Source: Anaeromyxobacter diazotrophicus
GTDB taxonomy: Bacteria > Myxococcota > Myxococcia > Myxococcales > Anaeromyxobacteraceae
Length of the DNA: 64,000 nucleotides
Direction of reading: 5' to 3'
Assembly: GCF_013340205.1 (NCBI RefSeq)
Contig: NZ_BJTG01000005.1
Span: 124,001-188,000 of the forward strand
Below, piece after piece: positions 50,487 through 59,691 of the stretch. The notes below the pieces were generated by a model, which saw only the letters and a list, made by a program, of their open reading frames with translations, ran no database searches and had not been told where the DNA came from. The translations under genes and the position numbers were made by a program. The first letter of the stretch is position 1. Each line of letters begins with the position of its first letter.

Positions 50487-50855
50487 TCAGGCGCCGCCGA
50501 GGACCTTCTTCACCACCGACAGCACGTCCTCGGCCTTGAAGGGCTTCACGATGAAGTCGCTCGCGCCCGCCTCGATCGCCTCCATGACGAGCGACTCCTG
50601 CCCGAGCGCGCTGCACATCACGATGACCGCCTTCGGGTCGCCCTTCACGATCTCGCGCGTGGCCTCGATGCCGCTCTTGAACGGCATGACGATGTCCATG
50701 GTGGTGAGGTCGGGCGTGAGCTCGCGGTAGCGCTCGACCGCCTCCAGGCCGTTGGCGGCCTCGCCCACGATCTCGAACCCGCCCCCGGCGAAGATGTCCT
50801 TGATCATGTTCCGCATGAAGATGGCGTCGTCGACGATGAGGACCCGCTTCGCCAT
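50487..50855 (-). CDS. cheY: CheY-type response regulator
   Basis: A 122-residue receiver domain with no output domain. The acid pocket is Asp9-Asp10 (LIVDDAIFMR), the phospho-acceptor is Asp54 (TTMDIVMPFKSG), and the conserved Thr/Ser and Lys are in VMCSALGQE and FIVKPFKAEDV. It should be the phosphorylation partner of the CheA encoded just downstream. Which output it controls (motility, development, gene expression) cannot be told, since no flagellar or pilus gene is near. Confidence 0.94.
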   Translation of the reverse strand: MAKRVLIVDDAIFMRNMIKDIFAGGGFEIVGEAANGLEAVERYRELTPDLTTMDIVMPFKSGIEATREIVKGDPKAVIVMCSALGQESLVMEAIEAGASDFIVKPFKAEDVLSVVKKVLGGA

Positions 50856-50914
50856 GGCTCGCCGTCCTTCCCAAGGCGCGGCGCGGCGGCCGGCCCCACA
50901 TCGAGTGTACTGCG

Positions 50915-51397
50915 TCAGGCGGACCTGAAGAGCGCGGCGGCGCGCGCCTCCAGCACGTCCGCGTCGAGCACCGTCACCGCCGCTCCGCGCACCTCGGCCA
51001 CCCCGCGGTCGAGCCGGCCCGGCTCGAAGGCGCCCTCGCGCGGCGGCGCGAGCGGCTCCACCCCCAGCACCGAGGCCACCCACACGCCCAGCCCGCGCCG
51101 GTCGCGGTCGAGCACGAGCAGGTGACCCTGGCCCGGCCCGAGCGCGTCGGGCGGCAGCCCGACGAGCGGCGCCAGCTCCACCACCGCCACCACGCGCCCG
51201 CGCAGGTTCATGGCGCCCCGCACCGCCGCGGGCGCCCGCGGCACGCGCGCGTAGGGCGGCTGCGGCACCACCACCTCGCGCACCGCCTCGAGCGGCAGCG
51301 CGAAGCGCTCGCCGCCGGCGCGGAACACGACGTGCCGGGCGGCGGCGGGCGCCGCGCCCGGGGCGCGCTCGGCGGGGCCGGAGGCCGGCTCGGCCAC
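50915..51397 (-). CDS. cheW: CheW-type coupling protein
   Basis: A 160-residue adaptor. After an Ala/Pro-rich start of about 20 residues, the CheW domain has VVFRAGGERFALPLEAVREV, RGAMNLRGRVVAVVELAPLVG and LLVLDRDRRGLGVWVASVLG. It links the receptor to CheA. The start is a GTG at 51397, just after the receptor stop (3 bp). It ends 60 bp before the CheY gene. Confidence 0.92.
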   Translation of the reverse strand: MAEPASGPAERAPGAAPAAARHVVFRAGGERFALPLEAVREVVVPQPPYARVPRAPAAVRGAMNLRGRVVAVVELAPLVGLPPDALGPGQGHLLVLDRDRRGLGVWVASVLGVEPLAPPREGAFEPGRLDRGVAEVRGAAVTVLDADVLEARAAALFRSA

Positions 51398-51400
51398 GCC

Positions 51401-52801
51401 TCAGGCCTTCCCCAGCCGGAAGCGCGAGACGACGCTCTGCAGCTCGAGCGAGAGGTTCGACAGCTCCTGCGCCGCGCTCGCCATCTGCGCCACCGCGGCG
51501 GTCTGCTCGGCGGTGACCTTGCGCACCTGCTCGGTGGACTTCTGGTTCGAGGTGGCGACGTCCGAGATGTGGTCCATCGCCTGGACCATGTCGGCCGAGC
51601 CCTTGAGCTGGTCGCGCGCCGCCTGGCTGATGACGCCCACCTTGTCGGCGCCGCTGGCGGCGATCTGCGAGATGTCCTCCAGCCCCCGGATGATGGCGTT
51701 CAGGTCCTCGCGCCCCTCGCCCAGCACCGACACCGACTCCTTCATGGTGCTCACCACGGCGGTGGCGCGGCCGGAGATGTCGGCCGCGAGCGACGAGATC
51801 TGCTCGGCGGAGCGGCCGGCGCTCTCGGCCAGCTTCCGCACCTCGTCCGCGACCACCGCGAAGCCGCGCCCGTACTCGCCGGCGCGGGCGGCCTCGATGG
51901 TGGCGTTCAGGGCGAGCAGGTTCGTCTGCTGCGCGACCGAGGTGATGGCCTCCACGATCTTGGAGATGGCCTTGGTGCGCTCGCCGAAGGCGAACACCTG
52001 CTCGCTGGCCGCCTCGATGCGGGCGAACACCCGCTTCACCTTCTCGCCCGCCAGCCGGGCGGCCTCGCCGCCCGAGGCGGCGCCGCTGCTCGTCTCGGCC
52101 GAGGCGCGGGCGGCCTCCTCGGCGCTGCGGGCGGTGCGCTCGATGGAGGCGGCGATGTCGCCGATCACCTTGGAGGCGAGCTCGACCAGCGAGCTCTGCT
52201 CCTCGGCGCCGCTCGCGATCTTCTCCATCGAGCGCGCCACCTCGTCGGTGGAGGCGTTCACGTCCTCGGCCGAGGAGGAGAGCTCGTTGGCGCTCTCCGC
52301 CACCGACTGGGCGGTGCGCTGGATGCGCGAGACCAGGTCGCGCAGGTTCTCCTGCATGGTGCTGATGGAGAGGGTGAGGTCGTCGATCTCGTCGCGGACG
52401 TGCGGGCTGGCGTCGCTGGCGAGCGGCTTCGAGAGGTCGCCGCGGCTGATCTCGACCGCCGACTCCTTGAGCCGGGCGAGGCGGGTGACGCGGGCGAGCG
52501 CGGTGGTGAGCCCGAAGCCGATGGCGAGCGTCAGCGCCACGATGATCGTGCCGCCGAGCAGCCGGTTGGGCACGTGCTCGAACACGAGCGGCACGGCGAA
52601 GAGCAGCACCGCGCCCACCACGAGGTAGGAGAGCAGGATCTTCACCTGCAGCGAGACGGTGAGGCCGGCGGCCGGCGGGGCGGCGCGCTCGCCGCCCTCG
52701 GCGGCCCGGCCGCGCAGCGCCACCAGGTGCGGGGCGGCGTCGGTCCACCGCGCCGAGGGGCGCGTCGAGGCCGGCCGTTCTTCGCGTACGCTTCGCGCCA
52801 C
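51401..52801 (-). CDS. Methyl-accepting chemotaxis receptor without large sensor domain
   Basis: A 466-residue receptor. Two hydrophobic helices near residues 50-100 are parted by only a few residues (FEHVPNR), so there is no room for a periplasmic sensor domain. A HAMP domain follows ([19 protein letters not shown]), then a long coiled coil. The highly conserved tip is [20 protein letters not shown], followed by [20 protein letters not shown]. The C-terminus lacks an NWETF-type CheR tether. The GTG at 52801 with GAGG upstream is preferred; the frame stays open to 52867. It probably senses something in the cytoplasm or membrane. It is the first gene of the chemosensory operon. Confidence 0.92.
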   Translation of the reverse strand: MARSVREERPASTRPSARWTDAAPHLVALRGRAAEGGERAAPPAAGLTVSLQVKILLSYLVVGAVLLFAVPLVFEHVPNRLLGGTIIVALTLAIGFGLTTALARVTRLARLKESAVEISRGDLSKPLASDASPHVRDEIDDLTLSISTMQENLRDLVSRIQRTAQSVAESANELSSSAEDVNASTDEVARSMEKIASGAEEQSSLVELASKVIGDIAASIERTARSAEEAARASAETSSGAASGGEAARLAGEKVKRVFARIEAASEQVFAFGERTKAISKIVEAITSVAQQTNLLALNATIEAARAGEYGRGFAVVADEVRKLAESAGRSAEQISSLAADISGRATAVVSTMKESVSVLGEGREDLNAIIRGLEDISQIAASGADKVGVISQAARDQLKGSADMVQAMDHISDVATSNQKSTEQVRKVTAEQTAAVAQMASAAQELSNLSLELQSVVSRFRLGKA

Positions 52802-52925
52802 GTTCGCCTCTTCGCTCGGAGGAGTGTGCGCCGGGGCAGGCGCCCGCCGCGGCGAGCGCTCGAGCACCTCCGCGCAGCGCGAATCCTACGCGCCACCCGG
52901 AGCGAAGTCCAAGCGCCGGCGGGCG

Positions 52926-53867
52926 TCAGCGCAGGTGGTCGTGGCCGCGCGCGCGGGCGGTGTGGGTGCGCCCGCGCGCATCGAGCAGGCGCACCCCTCC
53001 ACCGCCCACCAGGGCGCCGATGTGGGTCACGGCCACGCCCGCGCGCGCGGCCGCCGCGGCCACCGCGCCCGCGCGCCGGGGCGGCGCCGAGAAGAGGAGC
53101 TCGTAGTCCTCGCCGCCGCCGCAGGCGAGCGCGAGGGGGTCCTGGCCGGCGCGGGCGGCGGCGCGCGCGGGCGGCCCGGGCAGGCGCGCGAGCTCCACCC
53201 GCGCCCCCACGCCGGAGGCGGCGCAGAGGTGACCGAGGTCCTGCAGGAGGCCGTCCGACACGTCCAGGCAGGCGGTCGCGAGCCCGCGCAGCGCGAGCCC
53301 GAGCGCGAGGCGCGGCGCCGGCCGGCGCTGCCGGGCGCGGGCGGCGGCCGGCGCCTGGGGGGCGAGGCCGAGCGCCGCCTCCCCGAGCCGGCCGGAGACG
53401 AAGAGCAGGTCGCCCGGCCGCCCGCCGGCGCGGGTGAGGGCGGCGCCGCGCGGCACCGCCCCCGCCACGGTGACGGTGAGCGAGAGCTCGCGGGCGCGGG
53501 AGACGTTCCCCCCCACCAGCGCGACGCCGTGGGCGCGCGCGCAGGCGGCGAGGCCCCGCCCCACCCCCGCCAGGCGCGCCGGGCGCTCACCGCGGCGGGT
53601 CGTCAGCGCGCAGAGCGCCCACAGCGGGCGGGCGCCCATGGCCGCCAGGTCGGAGAGGTTCACCGCCAGCGCCTTCCACCCCACGTCGGCCGGGGCGAAG
53701 CGGGCGTCGAAGTGGACCCCCTCCACCACCGCGTCCACGGTGACCACCAGGTCCTCGCCGCGCGGCGGCCGCAGCACGGCCGCGTCGTCGCCGATGCCGA
53801 GCACGACCCCTTCCCCGGCGCGCGGCGCGGGGCGGGTGAAGCGGTCGATGAGCTCGAACTCGGTCAC
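52926..53867 (-). CDS. thiL: Thiamine-monophosphate kinase
   Basis: A 313-residue ThiL, which makes thiamine diphosphate from thiamine monophosphate with ATP. It begins MTEFELIDRF, with GIGDDAAVL (metal-binding aspartates), TVDAVVEGVHFD, ALAVNLSDLAAMGA, and later CLDVSDGLLQDLGHLC and CGGGEDYELLFS. All key motifs of the family are present. The start is a GTG. It stands between the receptor gene and the PocR kinase gene on the same strand, 22 bp after the latter, and seems unrelated in role to either. Confidence 0.95.
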   Translation of the reverse strand: MTEFELIDRFTRPAPRAGEGVVLGIGDDAAVLRPPRGEDLVVTVDAVVEGVHFDARFAPADVGWKALAVNLSDLAAMGARPLWALCALTTRRGERPARLAGVGRGLAACARAHGVALVGGNVSRARELSLTVTVAGAVPRGAALTRAGGRPGDLLFVSGRLGEAALGLAPQAPAAARARQRRPAPRLALGLALRGLATACLDVSDGLLQDLGHLCAASGVGARVELARLPGPPARAAARAGQDPLALACGGGEDYELLFSAPPRRAGAVAAAAARAGVAVTHIGALVGGGGVRLLDARGRTHTARARGHDHLR

Positions 53868-53889
53868 GGCGAGGGCGGTCGCCGGGAGT

Positions 53890-55262
<1,373 letters not shown>

Positions 55263-55266
<4 letters not shown>

Positions 55267-55952
55267 GGCGTGCCCCCCGCCGAGAGGCGCGTGCCGCGCA
55301 GGTCGACGTGGGAGAAGATCCGCGACAGGAACTCCTCCTCGCTGATGCGGGCGGTGCGCGCGAGCCCGATGCGCTCGTCGAGCGAGCGGTAGGTGAGCTC
55401 GAGCAGCGTGTGCAGCGTCTCGACCACGCCCTCGCCGCGGATGGCGACCGCCGGCACCACCACCGGCTTCACCACCTGCGAGAGGTCGCCGACCTCGTCC
55501 TCGCTCCGCACGTCCGGCAGGTCGCGCTTGTTGAGCTGGAGCACGATGGGCAGCTGGCGGGGATCGAGCCCGTTCGCCTCCAGGTTCTTCAGCATGTTGT
55601 TCCAGTAGGCGAGCGTGGCCGGCGCCTCGGAGCGGCGCGCGTCGGCGACGAAGGCGATGGCGTCCGTCCCCTGGAGCACGATGCGCCGGGTCGACTCGTG
55701 CATCACCTGTCCGGGGACGGTGTACAGCTTGACCTTGATCTTCATCCCGGACGAGGTCCGGAAGAAGACCGGCAGCATGTCGAAGAACAGGGTGCGATCG
55801 TCCTTGGTGTCGAGCGTCATGAGGCGCCCGCGCAGCTTGGGGTCGATCTTGTTGTGCAGCGCGTGGAGGTTGGTCGTCTTCCCGGACAGCGCGGGTCCGT
55901 AGTAGACGACCTTCAGCGCCACCTCGCGCGCCTGATTGTTGAAAGCGACCAC
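55263..55952 (-). CDS. MglA-type small Ras-like GTPase
   Basis: A 229-residue GTPase of the MglA group. The P-loop is GPALSGKTTNL (residues 19-29). Switch II reads YTVPGQ, where Ras has DxxGQ; TVPGQ is usual in MglA. The base-recognition motif is QLNKRDLPDV. Known MglA proteins set the polarity of motility in Myxococcus and work with the GAP MglB, which is not seen here. A C-terminal tail of about 35 residues (ISEEEFLSRIFSHVDLRG) is extra to Myxococcus MglA. It is coupled by overlap to the PocR histidine kinase and is the upstream gene, so the kinase may control or read the GTPase state. Confidence 0.9.
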
Positions 55953-56033
55953 CCGGCCTCCTGCGCGCGAGTCTAGCCCGCGGCCGTGGGGGTGATCCAG
56001 CGGGGGCGGGCCAGGCGGGCGAGCGCGCTGATG

Positions 56034-58073
56034 TCAGGCGCCCGCCCACCAGCGGCGGGCGGCCTCGACGCTGCGTAGCAGCGGCGCGGGCGGCAGGGTG
56101 GCCAGGAAGGCGCGGCCGTACCCTTTCGTGGTGAGCCGCCGATCCAGCACGGCCACCAGCCCCCGATCCCGCCGGGTGCGGATCAGGCGACCGAACCCCT
56201 GCTTGAGCGCCAGGGCGGCGGCCGGGACGGAGAGCTCGGAGAAGGCGTCGCGCCCCTCGGCGGCGAGCGCCTGGCCGCGCGCCGCCAGCACCGGGTCGGT
56301 CGGCGGGGCGAAGGGGAGCTTGTCGATCACCACCAGCGAGAGCGCCTCGCCCGGCACGTCCACGCCTTCCCAGAAGCTCTGGGTGGCGAAGAGCACTGAC
56401 GGCTCCTCTCGGAAGGCGTCGAGCAGCTTCGCCTTGGGTCGCTCGCCCTGGAGGAGGAGCTGGTAGGGCAGGTCGGCCAGCGCCTCGCGCAGCGCGTTCA
56501 TCCCGCGCATGCTGGTGGAGAGGACGAACGCGCGGCCGCCGGTCACGGCCACGAGCTCGCGCACCGCCGCCGCCGCGGCCGCGGTGAAGGCGGGGCTCGC
56601 CGGCTCGGGGAGACCGTCCGGCACCACCAGCGCCGCCTGCCGCGCGTAGTCGAAGGGCCCGGGGAAGATGGCCTCGTCCACGTCGAACTCGGGGGCGAGG
56701 CCCACCTCGCGCCGGAAGTAGTCGAGCCGGCCGCCGGCGGCGAGCGTCGCGCTCGTGAAGACGGCGGTGTCGACGCGGCGGTAGAGCCGCTCCACCAGCT
56801 CCTCCGCCACGTCGACCGGCACCGCGCGCAGGAACACCCCGCGGCCGCGCGCCTCGGCGAAGTGGACGCGCGAGGGCTCGGCGAGCGTGGTCACCGCGCG
56901 CAGCTCGACGCGCAGCTCGGCCGCGCGCCGCCCGATGGCGGCGAGCGCGGTCGCCTCCGCGTCGGCGAAGACCTCGCGCACGTCCTCCAGCGCGCCGTCG
57001 AGCCGCGCCTGGTCGGGCTCGAGCGGGCCGAGCAGGTCGTCGGAGAGCGCCACCTTGAGGTCGCCGCGGGCGGCGGGTCCCGCCCCCCTCGCCCCGCGCC
57101 ACGGGGCGAGCGCAGGGGCAGCCGGAGGAGGCTGCCCCGGAGCGAGCGGGGAGTATGAGGGGGCGCGCCCCCTCATCTTGGATGAAGGGCTCGAGCCCAT
57201 CCGCGCCGCCACCCCGGCGAAGAAGCGCTCGCCGGCCTTCTCGAGCTCGCCGGTGCGGTCCTTCACCAGCCGCATGAGGTCGGGGCGGTCCGCGACCGCC
57301 CGCACCGCGTCGCGGGCGAGGTCGTCCACCCGGTACGAGGAGACCGACAGGCCGAAGTAGTCGGTCGCCACCTCGGAGAGCGCGTGCGCCTCGTCGAAGA
57401 TGACGGCGTCGTAGGGCGGCAGCACCTCCACCCCGGCGCGCGAGGTGCGCAGGACCAGGTCGGCGAAGAAGAGGTGGTGGTTCACGAGCACCACGTCGGC
57501 CTGGGCGGCGCGCGCCCGCGCCAGGGTGACGAAGCACTCGTCGTGGCGCTGGCACTCCTTGCCGAGGCAGGTCTCGCCCGAGGCGGAGAGCTCGCGCCAG
57601 GCGCCGTACTGGTCCGGCAGGTCGATCTCGCTCCGGTCGCCGGTGAGCGTCGCGCGCGCCCACTCCTGGATGCGCGGCCAGAGCGCCGCCTCGCCGCGGC
57701 TCTCGAAGGTGGGGCGCTCGGCGAACTTGGCCCCGCGCTCGAGGCAGTAGTAGTTGGCGCGGCCCTTGAGGTAGGCGGCCTCGACCTCCAGCCCCGCCCT
57801 CTCGGCGAGGAGCGGCAGGTCGCGCTGCCAGATCTGCTCCTGGAGCGTCTTGGTCGCGGTGGAGATGATCACCTTGCGGCCGGAGAGCGCGGCCGGGACG
57901 AGGTAGGCGAGCGTCTTGCCGGTGCCGGTGCCCGCCTCGGCCACGAGGTAGCGACGCTCGCCGAGCGCCCGCTCGACCGCGCGCGCCAGCTCGAGCTGGT
58001 CGTGCCGGTGCTCGTAGCCGGGGAGGCCCCGGGCGAGCGCGCCGGCGGGGCCGAGCACGTCCTCGAGCGTCAC
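56034..58073 (-). CDS. dinG: DinG/XPD-type ATP-dependent helicase
   Basis: A 679-residue superfamily 2 helicase. Walker A is EAGTGTGKT (residues 46-54) and Walker B is DEAH (VIFDEAHAL). Cysteines in NYYCLERG and in ETCLGKECQRHDECF fit the 4Fe-4S cluster of DinG/XPD. C-terminal motifs are FTSATLA, FATQSFWEGVDVPGEALSL and QGFGRLIRTRRDRG. It unwinds DNA 5' to 3', probably in repair or R-loop removal. Residues about 297-330 are Pro/Ala/Gly-rich and come from a set of palindromes inserted in frame at 57088-57176. The ATG overlaps the stop of the small membrane protein gene upstream. Confidence 0.93.
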   Translation of the reverse strand: MTLEDVLGPAGALARGLPGYEHRHDQLELARAVERALGERRYLVAEAGTGTGKTLAYLVPAALSGRKVIISTATKTLQEQIWQRDLPLLAERAGLEVEAAYLKGRANYYCLERGAKFAERPTFESRGEAALWPRIQEWARATLTGDRSEIDLPDQYGAWRELSASGETCLGKECQRHDECFVTLARARAAQADVVLVNHHLFFADLVLRTSRAGVEVLPPYDAVIFDEAHALSEVATDYFGLSVSSYRVDDLARDAVRAVADRPDLMRLVKDRTGELEKAGERFFAGVAARMGSSPSSKMRGRAPSYSPLAPGQPPPAAPALAPWRGARGAGPAARGDLKVALSDDLLGPLEPDQARLDGALEDVREVFADAEATALAAIGRRAAELRVELRAVTTLAEPSRVHFAEARGRGVFLRAVPVDVAEELVERLYRRVDTAVFTSATLAAGGRLDYFRREVGLAPEFDVDEAIFPGPFDYARQAALVVPDGLPEPASPAFTAAAAAAVRELVAVTGGRAFVLSTSMRGMNALREALADLPYQLLLQGERPKAKLLDAFREEPSVLFATQSFWEGVDVPGEALSLVVIDKLPFAPPTDPVLAARGQALAAEGRDAFSELSVPAAALALKQGFGRLIRTRRDRGLVAVLDRRLTTKGYGRAFLATLPPAPLLRSVEAARRWWAGA
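57088..57176. repeat. Triple-hairpin palindromic element inside dinG
   Basis: Three perfect inverted repeats in a row: CTCGCCCCG/CGGGGCGAG (57088-57096 and 57102-57110), GGGGCAGCC/GGCTGCCCC (57115-57123 and 57130-57138) and a 22-bp palindrome ATGAGGGGGCG/CGCCCCCTCAT (57155-57176). The element is read in frame as a Pro/Ala/Gly-rich insert of the helicase. It looks like a mobile or REP-type unit, unlike the element at 2531. Confidence 0.8.
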
Positions 58074-58429
58074 GGCGCTCCACCGGCGGCGCGGCTGAGG
58101 CGGAGGAAGGCCCAGGCGACCGCGGCGACGGTGCCGCTCGCCAGCGCGAGCATGAGCAGCCGGCGCAGGCCGGGCGAGACGCGGCGGGGCGGCTTCGTGC
58201 GCGGCAGCTGCGAGAGCGCGACCACTGTGGCGCGCCGCACGATCTCGTCGCGCCAGCGCGCGGCGACCGGGTCCGCCGGCGCCGCGTCGAGGGCCGCCTT
58301 GTAGCGCCGGCCCGCCTCGGCGAGGCCCTCGAGGTCCGGGTGCCGGTCGAGGAACGCCCGGTGCGCCGCCTCGTCCTCCCAGCGCGCGCGCACCTCCGCC
58401 CAGGCGGCGTCGACCTCCGTCGTGTCCAT
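58070..58429 (-). CDS. Small membrane protein of unknown function
   Basis: A 119-residue protein. It begins with a charged helical part (MDTTEVDAAWAEVRARWEDE, then HRAFLDRHPDLEGLAEAGRR) and has one hydrophobic helix at about residues 88-110 (LLMLALASGTVAAVAWAFLR), so it is likely anchored with its N-terminus in the cytoplasm. It overlaps the dinG start (ATGA) and is probably in the same transcript. I do not recognise it. Confidence 0.7.
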   Translation of the reverse strand: MDTTEVDAAWAEVRARWEDEAAHRAFLDRHPDLEGLAEAGRRYKAALDAAPADPVAARWRDEIVRRATVVALSQLPRTKPPRRVSPGLRRLLMLALASGTVAAVAWAFLRLSRAAGGAP

Positions 58430-58478
58430 GGCAGCGGAGAGTCTAAGCGCAACGCCCGTTCAGAGCGAAACGGGTCTT

Positions 58479-58671
58479 CGTACGCAGCCCGGCTCCGAGC
58501 GGGGCGGCGGGGTGGCCCTCCGGCGGTGCTCGGCAAACGACCTGCCGGTGCAGCGCACCGTTCGTTGGGCGCGGCCTCCCGCAGGTCGGGCCTGCGCTCC
58601 GGCGAAGGGCCACCCCGCCACCCCCTGGCGATCGCGGCTGTCCGCGCGGACGTGCTGCATGCGTACGCAGC
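58479..58671. repeat. Structured intergenic element with nested inverted repeats
   Basis: Ten-base direct repeats CGTACGCAGC stand at 58479-58488 and 58662-58671. Between them are nested inverted repeats: 14-bp arms GGCGGGGTGGCCCT (58506-58519) and its complement (58606-58619), inner arms CGACCTGC/GCAGGTCG (58538-58545 and 58581-58588), and a hairpin CGGTGC/GCACCG (58546-58560). No gene is seen here. It may be a miniature mobile element or a structured RNA. Confidence 0.6.
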
Positions 58672-58678
58672 GTGACCG

Positions 58679-59653
58679 CTACAACGACACGGGTACCGGG
58701 ATGAAGGTGCCCAGGAACAGGAGGATGGAGGCGACCGCGACGAGCTTCCGGCCCGGCGTGAGCGGCTCCTCGACCAGCGCGGGCGGGTGGTCGTAGCCGA
58801 CGAAGAAGCGCGTCACCCCCCACCACAGGAACCAGTTCCAGGAGACGAGCAGGCCGGCGAGGAGGAGGCCGAAGGAGACGGCGCGAGAGAAGCGGCGCGC
58901 GCCCCGGCGGCCGAGGAGCGCGTAGGTGACGTGGCCGCCGTCGAGCTGGCCGAGGGGGATGAGGTTCAAGGTGGTGATGAAGAGGCCGATCCAGGCGGCG
59001 AAGGCGACCGGGTGCAGGAAGACGTCGTGGCCGGGCGGCAGCTTGCCCCAGACGAGCCGCTGCACGCCCCAGGTGATGAAGCTGTCGCCGTAGTGCTGCA
59101 CGCCGGACGTCAGGAGCGCCTCGCCCTTCAGGTAGCCGGCGAGGAGCTGGACGAGCCCCATGCGCTGCCCCTCCAGCACCACGTCGCCGACCGGCTGGAC
59201 CACCGAGTGCGCGAGGCCCCAGAAGAGGAGCGGCAGCGCCACCGCGAAGCCGGCGAGCGGCCCGGCCGCGCCGATGTCGAGCGTCGCCGTCCGGCTCGGC
59301 AGCGCCGAGCGGATCCGGATCACCGCGCCGAAGGTGCCGACCGGCCCGACCGGCACGGGGATGAAGAAGGGCAGGGTCGAGTCGACGCGCCAGGCGCGCG
59401 CGAGCAGGTAGTGCCCCATCTCGTGGCAGAAGAGGATGCCGATGAGCGCGGCGGCGAAGGGGAGGCCGGCCACCGCCACCGCGGCCGCCTGCGCGGCGGC
59501 CGTCGCGAGCCAGCCGCCGCCCGCCTCCGGCAGCCGCAGCGCCGTCCACTGGGCGCCGGCGAGCAGCGTCGTCACCACCGTGGCGGCGAAGAGCGCGAGG
59601 TTGAGGACGGGGACGCGGGCTTTGGCGCGCGCGGGCGCCAGGGCTTCGTGCAT
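58679..59653 (-). CDS. M50-family site-2-type intramembrane metalloprotease
   Basis: A 324-residue polytopic protein with about 7 hydrophobic helices. The zinc site is HEMGH near residues 77-81 (LFCHEMGHYLLARAW), and the third ligand motif is NLIPLGQLDGGHVTYALLG. A PDZ domain is not seen. The form is like the stand-alone M50 group of plants and cyanobacteria (EGY type) and of bacteria. Members cut membrane-bound regulators. It could act on anti-sigma factors such as the one at 2569, but nothing here proves a link. It lies downstream of the LpoA-like gene on the same strand. Confidence 0.9.
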   Translation of the reverse strand: MHEALAPARAKARVPVLNLALFAATVVTTLLAGAQWTALRLPEAGGGWLATAAAQAAAVAVAGLPFAAALIGILFCHEMGHYLLARAWRVDSTLPFFIPVPVGPVGTFGAVIRIRSALPSRTATLDIGAAGPLAGFAVALPLLFWGLAHSVVQPVGDVVLEGQRMGLVQLLAGYLKGEALLTSGVQHYGDSFITWGVQRLVWGKLPPGHDVFLHPVAFAAWIGLFITTLNLIPLGQLDGGHVTYALLGRRGARRFSRAVSFGLLLAGLLVSWNWFLWWGVTRFFVGYDHPPALVEEPLTPGRKLVAVASILLFLGTFIPVPVSL

Positions 59654-59691
59654 GTCGGCCGCGATCTAACGCCGGGGGCGGCGGCGGGCCG

